The notes under the pieces: model-generated
Seen by the model: only the letters and a program-made list of their open reading frames with translations
Told to the model about the DNA's origin: nothing
The model's database searches: none
Position numbers and translations under genes: made by a program
Shown: positions 23,880 to 34,305 of the stretch, in pieces
How positions within the stretch are numbered: position 1 is the first letter of the stretch
How the letters are laid out: every line of letters starts with the position of its first letter
From: Mastigamoeba balamuthi
Taxonomy: Eukaryota > Evosea > Mastigamoebida > Mastigamoebidae
Direction: 5' to 3'
Assembly (NCBI GenBank): GCA_902651635.1
Contig: CACRSC010000002.1
Coordinates: 595,134 to 659,133, forward strand
DNA: 64,000 bases

Positions 23880-24400
23880 AGATCTCAGCTCTTATGAAGA
23901 TGTCATGTAACCTCTTCAGTATCTTCAGTGCTAAGCCCAGTGAGAAGCATGCCCACCAGCCCTGCTGCACCTTTGAAGAGGTCAGGACTGGGTTCAAGGC
24001 CATGCAAATTCTGAACGACCTTATTATGAGGTATGAAACCCTCTTCCTTCTTCCTTCCTTGTTCTCTTTGTATTGTTATAAGCAATTTTTTCCAGGATGA
24101 ATGCTCTTATGCATGCTGTTAAGGCAGGCATGCAGATCAGGGAGCTAACACTCAGGAAGAAGCTCATGCTTGGCATTCCTGGTGTGTTTCCTCCTCAGCC
24201 CTCTGGTTTTCTCAATTCTAACATTGTATATATTTTTTAAAATTTATAAGTCCCGAAGCTGAAGAAACTCCCTTCAGACAGGGCCTTATAGTGCTGCTCT
24301 GTCTATAATAGTGGTAAGACTCATTGGATCACAGATAGAGCAGTGAACCAAGGTCAACTACCATTCCTATTCATGAAGCACACTGGTAGGTGCCTTCCAG
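23880..24400 (+). other. ORF block copy 2 inside the element
   Basis: A diverged duplicate of the 21,484-22,130 block. FEEVRTGFKAMQILN parallels FGDVRADIKGLQILN, and LTLRKKLMLGIP parallels LTLRKKILISIP. At DNA level CAGATAGAGCAGTG is shared near 21,973 and 24,333. It appears more decayed than copy 1. Confidence 0.5.
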
Positions 24401-24639
24401 ACCTCTGAGGCACCTGCTGATTAACAGTCATCCTCTTCTTAAGCACCTACCTGGTGGTCCACAGTCATTCTCTTCTCAGGCACCTGCTGGTTCTCAGTGA
24501 TCTCTCTTCCTACTCTTCCTACTTAAACGTTTTCTGCTGCCCTGGGCTCCTCTTCTCCAAAAGCAAAAACATGACCTGCCTGCCCTTTTGATAGCAGTTA
24601 ATAACTGTTGTTTATTCAATTGATGTAGGTATGGAAGAG

Positions 24640-24980
24640 AGTGTAGAGGGAGCTGTCAATTATGTAGCAGTGCAGAGCACCTTCATGTGTAGTGGTGCAT
24701 AGTGCCTTCATGTGTAGCAGTGCATGGTGCCTTCATATTTTGCAGTGCAGAGTGCCTTCTTGTGTAGCAGTACATAGAACAATGAATGAACTATGTACTG
24801 CTGCAAAGGGTTTGCTACCTGCTACTACAGTGCTTGATGTGTAGCAGCACATAGTGGCATCATGTGTAGCAGTGCATAGTGGAGGTCATGTAGCAGCATA
24901 ATGCAGATCCTTCACAGTGACATGTAGTTCATTCATCACATCACACTAACACTGCTACAGCAGGGTCTGCTATGTGCCAC
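24640..24980. repeat. Second TGTAGCAG minisatellite
   Basis: Repeats of the same kind as at 17.5-19.1 kb, with units such as GTGTAGCAGTGCATGGTGCC. This ties the two ends of the element interior together. Confidence 0.7.
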
Positions 24981-24999
24981 TACATTGCTTGACATGTGA

Positions 25000-26112
25000 C
25001 CATGATGATACTTCCTTCTCTCTCCTCTGCAGTCTGCAGGAGACAGAGTACAGGCTGTGCTCTGCTCCTTCTGTTATTCATGATTCCCAGGCATGCAGTA
25101 AGTTGCATGTACTGAGCAGAGGAGTAAGAAGGGTATGGGAAAAGGGATAGGTGAAGGGAAACATCTGAAATAAGTTATGTAGAAGGGGAAAAACTGCGTT
25201 GGGTGGAAGAAGGCAGTGCACCTTCATTCTTAACCTGATATGGCAAGGGAAGGAAATCGAAGGAAGAGGGGAAGGAAGGGGACAGGGAAGGGGGCAGGGG
25301 AGGCAGAAGTGAAGAAGAAAGATTTAAGTGCAGAAGAGGAAGAGGGCTAGCACCAATATTTGTGCTATGCATCACATGTAGCACTAGCAGAGCATATATT
25401 TGTGCTAGTAGCGAATGTAGCACCAATTTAGCAATGTAATTTCATTGCATGCATCACATGTAGTGTTAAATTGCAATTGAAGTGATGAATTTATTGCATT
25501 TTGTGCAAATTGTGATAAAGCTGTGCTAAATTTCATCCTTCTCTGTTTTTCTCTAAGTCAACTCTGTTGAATCATGATATCCTGGATTTCAAAGATATCT
25601 TCACTGTGATATCATCATATCATAACTCTTCTCACACTCATCATACACTGCACAATCTTCTTCTTCTTGCCCCTGTCCTGTTCCTGTGCCTCATCATCTC
25701 TTTCTTCTGCTCTCTCTTCCTTCCTCTCACAGTTCTCACATATGTTCCTTATTCCCTTTCTGCATAACAACATATGATCTCTTCCTCTTCTGCACTTAAA
25801 TCTTCCTTCTTCACTTCTGCCTCCCCCCGCCCCCTTCCTTTCCCCCTTCCTTCGATTCCCTTCCCTTGACATATCAGGTTAAGAATGAAGATGCACTGTC
25901 TTCTTTCACCCAACACAGTTTTCCCTTCCTCAGAACTTATTTCAGATGTTTCCCTTCACCTATTCCTATCCCCACACTCTTCTTACTCCTCTATTCAGTG
26001 CATCCAACTCACTGCATGCCTGGGAATCATGAATAACTGGAGGAACAGAGCACAGGCTGTGCTCTGTCTCCTGCGGACTGCAGAGGAGAGAGAAGGAAGT
26101 ATCATCGTGATC
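25000..26112. repeat. Large palindrome abutting the right TIR
   Basis: Arms 25,000-25,345 and about 25,784-26,112 are inverted copies with a spacer of about 440 bases. Shared landmarks are CATGATGATACTTCCTTCTC, ATGATTCCCAGGCATGCAGT and GATTTAAGTGCAGAAGAGGA with their complements. The right arm ends within a few bases of the right TIR, so the last 1.8 kb is almost wholly inverted-repeat DNA. Confidence 0.85.
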
Positions 26113-26842
26113 ACAGGGTAGTATTGATCAGGTACATTGTCTCCCGTTTCTCTCTTTTTTCTGCTTCATTTCTCTATAATTTCTGCATTTTCCCTATGAT
26201 TCCCTTTTTCTCCAAGAAAGTGCACTGCAACTGATACTGCTGCTTATGCAGATCGTGAAGAGACTGCAATGCAGCATCTCATCTAGGTGGCGAACGCACC
26301 CCAGATATTAACACACTTACCCTCTGTCTTATAGTATTTTTCTCAATTAAGCAGTTCATACACTTCAACGGCTTGGCGATTATTGTGCTAGATGCACTAT
26401 TATTGCTAAGCCGTTGCAATTCTCACTGCAGACTTTTACAGAAGCCAGCAGACCAACGCCATCAGAGGCTGATGGACGCCAACAAGCCCACTCACCCCTG
26501 AGATTTTCACATTCACTACACACCACATCAGTGCCTGCTTTCAGCAGGAAAACGAATAAATCACAAAATTCTATTAATTATTTGATATTATCTTTATTGA
26601 TATTATATCACTAATAATGCTTGAATCACTATAATCGTTTTTGCGATGTAAGCACTAGATTTTCATCTTGTGCAAAATGTGTATGAAGTGTTTCTTGTGC
26701 TACAAGCACTGTATGCACCAAACAAATATTGCACTAAGTTATTGCAAATTTAGCAAAAATTTCAGTACTGGAAATTAGCACTACATGTGCTAATTTAGCA
26801 CTTCAGCATATAAAATGCAGTGATAACCAAATGTTTAATACA
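26113..26842. repeat. Right terminal inverted repeat of the 10-kb element
   Basis: About 730 bases, inverted match to 16,799-17,548. Outer end landmark is TGTGCTAATTTAGCACTTCA and inner end landmark is ATTGATCAGGTAC. Differences from the left TIR are frequent enough to suggest an old insertion. Confidence 0.88.
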
Positions 26843-27806
26843 TATTATGTACAACATGCATAACATGCACAGCACTTGTGCAACTTTAGTGCACTACATG
26901 TGCTACACATAGTATTTACTATATGCATATATAATGTGTTAAACACTACTAGCACAATCATTCACCAAATACACATTAAGCACATTCATTTCTATACTCA
27001 TTACACTTGCAAAAATAGATATTCAGCCACTAACATGGTAACCCCCTTAATTGCCGCCAAAATAGCCAGGAATAAATAGCAGCACCTTCTGCACAGATTG
27101 TTCAAGTCTATTGCCAAAGAATGCTGGGGTACCCTGTCCAATTCCTGGAACGGGTGTTTCAGTGCTATAGAAGCCAAACACCTCATTAAGAAGCTGAAGG
27201 ACCTGTGGGACCTACTGGTACTTCAGGTCCTTAGAAAGGCCCACTTCTTTAACAATTTAATTCAAAGAAGTGAATGATCTTTAATTCTTTTCATTCAATT
27301 GCTAATTTATTTTAATGTGAAATATGCACAAAGTATCTTTAATGCCCATACTTTCTGTAGACCTTCCCGGGGATCAGAGCTGAGGTAATGCCATTTTTTC
27401 TCAGTGAAAAAGGTCACGCAACCTAATCAGGCCAAGAAGGAGAGCTGGTTGAGAATTGATTCTGACTATTACATTCTATTCTCTTCACAGTTCATACAAG
27501 TCTTAAAGAGTCTCTTTTCTGCCTGGGACCTGATCAAGAATAATGAACAAGGGGAAACACATGTCAATTCAATTTGTGAAATAAATGAAATATTCAAGGT
27601 ACTCGTTATCATAAACAACTCAGGGTGATTTTAGAACAGAGTCAATGTTAAATGACCCTTTTCCCTTTTGGGTACTGCAATAGAAGAAAGAAAATGCTAC
27701 TTTTCGGCTGAATTCATCTTCACGCAAGTGCATTCAGATCCTTGATAAAGATGGGGAAAAGAAACGAAAAATAGTCAGGCAATAAGATCCCTCTTCCAAA
27801 TACATA
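26843..27806. other. AT-rich spacer with a short coding-like relic
   Basis: About 1 kb between the element and the cyclase gene. A plus-strand open stretch without ATG at about 27,080-27,277 has protein-like composition (LLHRLFKSIAKECWGTLSNS) and is probably a repeat relic. The rest shows the AGCAC-rich style of the element flank. No gene is supported. Confidence 0.45.
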
Positions 27807-30454
27807 TCATTTTTTCCTCATTGCTGCAGCTATGATAGGTGGCATGTCACCTGCATTCTCTGTCAGATAATCAAGAAGTACATCAGGATCGTCAGTATTC
27901 TCCTCTGCCCTCATAAAAGCCATGTCGACCTGTTTGTACTTCGAGAGCTTCTCTGCCATGGCCAGGTTGAGCTTGTCCGTGAATCCCAAAACCTCATGTA
28001 TACGAGTCAGGGTCCTAAATCCCTTCAGGGGCACTGGCCCCAGGCAGCGGATTGCAAAGGTGTCAATGCAATTTTGGCGAATCGAGTCTGTGATACAAAT
28101 TGCCGTCCCGAGGTCCTTATTGACAGATTCGAGTCTTGATGCCATGTTTACCTGTGATACTGCAGTTAGATACCAGGGAAAAGTGGATGAGATGAAACCG
28201 TACGGTATCACCAATGACTGTGTAGTTCATACGTGAGAAGCAGCCAACGTTTCCGCTGAAAACGGGGCCGCAATTGATGCCGATTCGTATGGCCATCTTC
28301 TTCCCTATCTGTTTCTCGATCTCGGGGTTGAGGTTGCCAAGTGCCTCACATATTTCAATTGCAGACTTGCACGCCAGCATTTGATGACCATCAACATGCT
28401 CTGGGACGTTCCATATAGCCTGAGAAAGTGTGAGACTCACTTATTGGAATGTCATACCATGATCGCATCACCGATGTACTTATCGATGGTGGCCTTGTTC
28501 TGGATAAGAATTGAAGAAAAAGTCTCGAACATCATCTGCAGAACCCCGAAAACAGCACTTGCATTGCATTCAGACATGGTTGATGTGAACGATGCCACGT
28601 CGAGGAACATCACTGTGCATAGCTTCTGCTTCATCACAAGCTCTCTGAATGCAAGTTGTAAGATGTTTTGGCCACTATGCGTGAGCAGTGCACGGTTTCT
28701 TGTTGTTCCTTATGAGCCAATGCACAACGGTTTGCGGGACATACACTGAAAACGACTCGAGGGCCACAGTCATTTGGTCAGCCGTGGTCCGCATCGTCTG
28801 GAGCTCCCTGATAGAGCTGGAGAATACTGGACACTTCTTGTCGAATTGCATTTCGGACAGGTAGTTGAGATGGCCCGTGATGGTACTTATCTGTTGTGTT
28901 ACCACTGACACGATGGATACAGTGGCAGCGCACAGGCCAAGAACAAGCACTGTCACGATGACAACAACCGTTATCATCGATTTAGATGCTCTGCTCTCTG
29001 CCGCTTTTGTCTCCTTCAGAACGTCGCCGGTGAAGTCGCCTGAGGGGGACACGATGAACAGCCACCACACAGTGCTCTCGGTGACGATCAGTTGGCACAC
29101 GTCGTTGTAGATCCCGTCCTCTGTGAAGGACGCCTCTATCCTGAGCCCACCAGTCCTCGCCAGCCACTTCTCCACGGGGCGCCTGACACTGGAACTCGGG
29201 TGGTTGAAGACCGTGTATGTAACTGTGCTGTTGGGATCGATGACAGTGCCGTCCGTAACGGCGATGAGGTTCATCTGGTTGGTGTTCTCGAAGAGCATGG
29301 CGAAACTGTCCTGGGTGATCTTGAAGAAGCTTAGATAGTGTGTGAGCCACTGCAGCTCGAAGGAGATTGCCAGGACGCCGTCGTGTGCTCCCAGTCTTCT
29401 GGGGATGCGCTTGGCGTAGAGCGGCATTGGGACCTGCGTGACGGGATCGTATGCAAGGAACCACATCGTGTTCCGACTCCTGTTGGTCACCAGCGGCCTG
29501 CGAGCACGACAGCTCAGACGCCTCAAGAATTGCTGGGAAGTCCATTCGTACCAATAGGGCCGTGTCGTAATGGGCCAGTCAGGAATGCTGGAGACCGTCT
29601 CGTTGGTGGGCGTGGTCGATGTCACGTTGAAGGTGCTGACGGTGAAAGACGAGTTCCTCTGGTCCTGGTCGTACGCGCCCCAGTTCACAATCGAAGGTGT
29701 GGGCTGGTCTGCTGGAGGCGGCGGTGGCGGCCCATCAGGAATCTCCGACATCGGAGGCGGCTTCATCGACTCCCAGACAGCGATGATGCTAAAGAGGTGG
29801 TGCCCCTGGTCGTTCTCCGTGGCGATTGACTGCAGTTGAAAAGAGAGTCGTGAGTCACGATATCGTGGTGGCGCGGGCAGAAGCAGCTGGGCAATGGCTG
29901 TTGCCAAACGAGGCAGGTTCCACATGTTTCGGGCATTTAATGGTGCCGAGTTGAGGAGAAGCCGAAAATAGACTCACGAATGTGCTGAAGCCCATCTGTG
30001 TCATCATCTCGCCGAGGCCGACGGTGAAGAGCAGTTCAGTGTCCTGGGCCGCGGCCCGCATGGAGGGCAGGGCCGTGATGTCGACGCCTGAGAGTTCGAT
30101 GCGCAGGATGGCGGCGTCGATGAAGTGCACCGGCTTGAGGATCTCCTGCCCGAACGAGTCCTTGGCCTTGTCCAGCACCATGTTGCGCATGATGTCGGAC
30201 TGTGTGTCGATGCTCTTGCGCGAGACGCTAGAGAACGACTCGACGCTTCTGTTCCACTCGACGGAGAGCGGCACGATGGCCGTGGCTGCGATGACCAGCG
30301 ACCCGGCGAAGATGACTGTGGCGAACATGGTCCGCATCGGCACAGACACCAGGTGGTGGTTCCTCTCTTCAAACTGCGCGTCCATTGCGGACGCCGTGCT
30401 GAAAGTGCGGCTGCGCGCTGAGCCAATCTCGTCTGCAGATGCGAGGCTCTTCAT
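27807..30454 (-). CDS. Cache-domain class III adenylyl/guanylyl cyclase
   Basis: A receptor-type nucleotide cyclase making cAMP or cGMP in response to an external ligand. The N-terminus is cytosolic with a first membrane segment (MFATVIFAGSLVIAATAIVP). A large extracellular double-Cache-like sensor follows, then a second membrane segment (ITVVVIVTVLVLGLCAATVS), a HAMP-like linker and the catalytic domain. Catalytic features are the metal Asp in MFLDVASFTSTM, the second Asp in DKYIGDAIM, YTVIGDTV for base recognition, and Asn and Arg in VNMASRLE. Introns of 38 nt (within DAIM|AIWN) and 52 nt (DT|VNMAS) are clear, and a larger one lies near 29,835-29,975. The junction near 28,675 needs either a 19-nt intron or a 70-nt intron. 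Codon use is less GC-rich toward the 3' end beside the AT-rich island. The product nucleotide is unresolved. Confidence 0.88.
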
Positions 30455-30759
30455 GTTGCTCGAGATCTAACTAACTGGTGGAATGCCCCTGTGCTCTATT
30501 TAAGGAGCTGTCAGGGCGCGGTCTGATCGCATTGTCCGGTTTTCGTGGCCTGGAAGGGAAGTATGCGCGTTCTTCGATGGATGGGTGGACGGCTTCCAAA
30601 AAGGGTGGTACCCGCATAGAACAGAAGACGTGATTCATTTTACTGTTGATTGCCCTACTGGACCAGAGCCGAGCCGAAAGGGGCAGAAACACGAGTTGCC
30701 TCCCCCCACGCGCCACAGCTCCCTGGCACGCGAGTGGCAGTCCCACATCCCGCACTCCC

Positions 30760-33700
30760 TCAGTGCTTAGCGACGGTGATGTTCGCAAAGCCGTACGCGG
30801 CCGCGCGGTCCTGCGTCCACTGCACGAGCTCGTCGACGAGACCGTGCGCCGACGACGACGACCCGAAGGCGTCGAGCGTGCACCTCTGCGGCTCGAACTC
30901 GCGGCGCACGACACGCGCCATGGCGAGCAGCTGGCCCGCGGCCGAGAACGCGCCCATGGCCACCTCAGGACCGTCGAAGGGCTCGAACAGCAGCCTGACC
31001 GCCAGCGCCCTCGGCGAGGCCAGCGCCTTGTCCGCCTCGGGGCAGTACGCGCGCAGGGCGGCGAGCGCAGCGGCGTCGGCGCAGTACGCGTTGAACGCGG
31101 GCTCGTCGTCGGGGCGCAGCGCGCGGAGCACGCAGCCCTGCGACGAGGTCGAGCGGCGGACAGAGTCCAGCGGGAACGGGGCGACGGCAGTGGGCACGGC
31201 CTTGTGCTGCTGCTGCTGGTTGTCCGCGGGCCACAGGACGATGCGGCCGTCGACGGCGCAGATGCGGCTCGACGACGCGAGCAGCGGGTTGACGTCGGCC
31301 TCCTTGATCAGCGCGCTGTGGTACGCGACGAGGTCGCCGAACGCGCAGACGATCGACGAGAGCTGCGCCATGTCGACGGGGCCCTGCCCGCGGGCGCCGG
31401 CCAGCGCCTTGGCGACCTTGGTGCCCGCGATCGCGCGGCGCGCGGCCGCGGGGTCCAGCGGGGGCAGCGCGAGCGCGCGGTCCGCGTAGACCTCGACGAA
31501 CTTGCCGCCGGTGCCGAACGCCACGACGGGGCCGAACTGCGGGTCCGCGCTGGCGCCGAGCAGCAGCTCGACAGAGTTGTTGATGTCGAGCATCGGCTGC
31601 ACCGTGACGCCGCCCCAGTGCTTCTCCCAGTCGGCGCCGAGCTTCGTGGCCATCGACGTGCGGATCTGCTCCCACGCGGCGCGCACGCCCTGCTCCGAGC
31701 GCACGTCGAGCACGACGCCGCCGACGTCGCTCTTGTGCGTGATGGTCTCGCTGAGCAGCTTGACGACGACGGGGAAGCCCATGCGCGTGGCCGCGGCGGT
31801 GGCGGCGTCGATCGTGTGCGCGGGGACCGTCTCGGCGACGGGGATGCCCGCGAGGCGCAGGACCTCCTTGCTCTCGGCCTCGGTCAGCACCAGGCGGCCC
31901 GTCGCGCGGACCTTCTCGAGCGCGGCGTCGATCTGGTGCGCGCGGTCGCAGGCGGCGGGCCAGTCGACGGGCGCCGCGGGCGCGGGCACCGGGGCGACGA
32001 GCAGGTCGCGCGCCTTGCGGTACTCCCACATGCGCACAAACGCGCGCGCAGCGACGTCGCTCTTGCTGAAGACGGGGACGCCCGCGCGGACGAGCAGCTC
32101 GCGCGCGGCGACGACGTCGTGGCCGCCCATGAAGCACGCGATGACGCACATGTGCGGGTTGCGCGAGGCGAAGCGGCGGATGATGCTGGCGACGGCCGAC
32201 GGCGGGCAGACGGCCAGGTTGCCGACGAACACGAGCACGCCGTCGGCGAACGCCGGCGAGGCGTTGGCGATCTCGTCGAGGCACGCGGCGTAGCCCTCGG
32301 GGGGCGTGCCGCCCGTGAGGTCCAGCGGGTTGCCGCGCGACCAGTGCGGCGGCACCAGCGGGTCGAGGCGGTCTGCGCACGCCGCGGGCAGGTCCGCGAG
32401 GACGCCGCCCGCCATGCAGAGCGCGTCGGCGGCGACGACGCCGGGGCCGCCGGCGTGCGTGAGGATCGCCAGCCGCGGGCCCGCGGGCAGGCGCATCATC
32501 GACATGGCCTCGCTGACCTCGAGCAGCTCGTCGATCGCGTCCACGCGGACGACGCCCGCGCGCGCGAACGCGGCGTCGGCGACGTCGTCGGCGCCCGTCA
32601 GCGAGCCCGTGTGCGAGACGGCGGCCTTGGCGGCGGCGCTCGTGCGGCCGCTCTTGAGCAGCACGACGGGCTTGCGCAGCGAGATGTGGCGCGCGGCGCT
32701 CATGAACTTGCGGGCGTTGCCGATGCTCTCCATGTACTGCATCACGACCTTGGTCTTGTCGTCCGTCGCCGCGTACTCAAACAGGTCGGGCCTGCGACGT
32801 CGCCCCAGGTCAGATTCCCGCAGGCGAATTTTGGTTGGAATGAAAATACAAAAATTTGGCACAAATCAATTGAATTCGGGCGCACCAGGAGACGTCGAGC
32901 ATGGAGCCGACAGAGGCGAGGGTCGAGAAGCCGCGGCCACGCATGATGGCCTCGTCGAAGACCAGGGCCATCATGGCGCCGCTCTGGCTGATGAAGGCGC
33001 ACGAGCCCTCGAGGCAGAGCTGCTGCGCAAACGTGGCGTTGAGGCGCGAGAACGAGTTCATGACGCCGAAGCAGTTGGGGCCCACGATCCTCGTCTTCAT
33101 GCCCCCGCGCTGCAGGTCCTGGTACATCCTGTCCTCGACCGCCTTGCCCTCGGGCCCCGTCTCCTTGAACCCGGCGCTGATCACGATGACCGCGGGCACC
33201 TGAGCGACAGGGAGGGTGAGCGAGGAGGGGGGGGTGACGCATTACATGCGCTTTTTCTCAGAACCGGCGCAGCAACTGGCGGGAATCAATCGAGACAATC
33301 GGAACATAATCGCAGATAGCCGAACAGGGTGCGGGGGTGAGCAGTAGCAGATGCGCTGCTGCTGTGCGGGTCTGCAGCGGTGCTCACCTTGGCGTCGACA
33401 CACTCGGTGACGATCGCGGGGACCGTCTTGGCGGGCGTGCAGAGGACGACGAGGTCGGGGACCGTGGGGCAGGCCGCGATGGACGGGTAGCAGGGGGCCC
33501 CGAAGACCGTCTTGCGGGTCGGGTTGATCGGGTAGACCGCCGCCTTGAGCGCCTGCGTCGGTGCCACGTCTTTTTTCAAAACGTGTTTTTTTTCTTCATC
33601 GCTGCGGCGGCCAGCAAACTCGCTTGCAGACGCTCGCACGCGCACGGCGGGGCCCGCGGGGGCGCGGAGTGTTTCGGGAAACGCGGGGGAGGGGGTGGCT

Positions 33701-33891
33701 GAGGGGGCCAGGGGTGCGCCGGTGCGCACGGGGAGCTCGTTGAGGAGGTTGGTGATGCAGATGCGGCTGATCCCGGGCTTCTCGGTCGCGCCGACGACAG
33801 CGACCGAACGCGGCCGGAAGTACGCGCTGACGCTCGGGTGCATGCGGGCCACGGGGCCCACGAACGCCTCGGCAGCTTGGAATCCCTCCAT
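30760..33891 (-). CDS. ADP-forming acyl-CoA synthetase with GNAT-like C-terminus
   Basis: Converts acetyl- or acyl-CoA to the acid with ATP formation, the fermentative ATP step of anaerobic protists. There are four exons. CoA-binding domain: SVAVVGATEKPGISRICITN, then AAVYPINPTRKTVFGAPCYP. Succinyl-CoA-ligase-like domain: RIVGPNCFGVMNS, ISQSGAMMALVFDEA, DVSW|PDLFEYAATDDKTKVV, and AAVSHTGSLTGADDV with the candidate phospho-His. ATP-grasp domain: GFPVVVKLLSETITHKSDVG, WGGVTVQPML and VVAFGTGGKFVEVYAD. The last ~130 residues (VLRALRPDDEPAFNAYCADA onward) look like a GNAT acetyltransferase fold, as in bacterial Pat/Pka fusions. The GNAT acetyl-CoA motif is weak. Retained His argues for a working synthetase. 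Acyl specificity is unknown. Confidence 0.92.
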
Positions 33892-33990
33892 GGTGGTGTG
33901 CTTCTTGTGTGTGCAGCTTACTTTTGTGGCGAGGTTTTCTGTATCCTGCCTGGGTGAGGGGGTGAACAGGCGCAATTCCGCCCCACGTAC

Positions 33991-34013
33991 GCAAGATATC
34001 TCGGGGATCTCCC
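33991..34013 (-). promoter_or_regulatory. CCCCGAGATATCTT motif upstream of acyl-CoA synthetase
   Basis: About 105 bases upstream of the ATG at 33,891 the gene strand reads GGAGATCCCCGAGATATCTT. This is the closest match in the window to the motif upstream of the TBC gene, at nearly the same distance. Candidate core promoter element. Confidence 0.4.
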
Positions 34014-34173
34014 TCGAGGGAGCCGGAGGCGATTAACGGCGTTTTCCTGCTGCTGCCACGTGGAAGGTACAGTCCTGACAGCCAGGGTTCCGGCAAAAAC
34101 GGGGTCGACGAGCGAATCGAAGAAGAAAACAGATTTTCCTTACACAGTTGCAAAGATCTAGATCGGGTAAAAA

Positions 34174-34255
34174 TGTGTTCGAAGGGATTCGAACCCTCGC
34201 CTCCGAAGAGAACACCACCTCAAGGTGCCGCCTTAGACCGCTCGGCCACGAACAC
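34174..34255 (-). tRNA. tRNA-Leu (anticodon GAG)
   Basis: A type II tRNA of 82 nt. The acceptor stem GTGTTCG pairs with CGAACAC and the discriminator is A. The D-arm (TGGCCGAGCGGTCTAAGGC) is typical of Leu and Ser. Anticodon stem GCACC/GGTGT encloses loop TTGAGGT, giving anticodon GAG. A long variable arm (TCTCTTCGGAGGC) and T-loop TTCGAAT follow. There is no intron. Most eukaryotes read CUY with AAG; GAG is less common. Confidence 0.92.
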
Positions 34256-34305
34256 TTCACATGTACAAAAAAGAAATGGAAAGCGGCATCAATTGGGTGG
34301 CGGTT

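Larger units (their letters stand above)
16799..26842. mobile_element. 10-kb TIR-bounded mobile element, family unassigned
   Basis: An AT-rich insertion between GC-rich host genes, bounded by inverted repeats of about 740 bp. The outermost matched bases are near 16,799 and 26,842; no clear target-site duplication is visible. Internal parts in order are: TIR, minisatellite, a coding-like block (19.3-21.0 kb), a palindrome (21.0-21.4 kb), a first ORF-block copy, a minus-strand ORF, a diverged second ORF-block copy, a second minisatellite, a large palindrome and the right TIR. I recognise no polymerase, integrase, transposase or capsid signature. Size and TIR length would suit a large DNA transposon or a Polinton-like element, but neither is shown. 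The coding regions look decayed, with several interruptions, so it is probably an old copy. Confidence 0.8.

Noticed and set aside
16799-26842. Firm assignment of the element to Polintons
   Set aside because: TIR length fits, but no polymerase B, integrase, packaging or capsid signature is recognisable, and no target duplication is clear.
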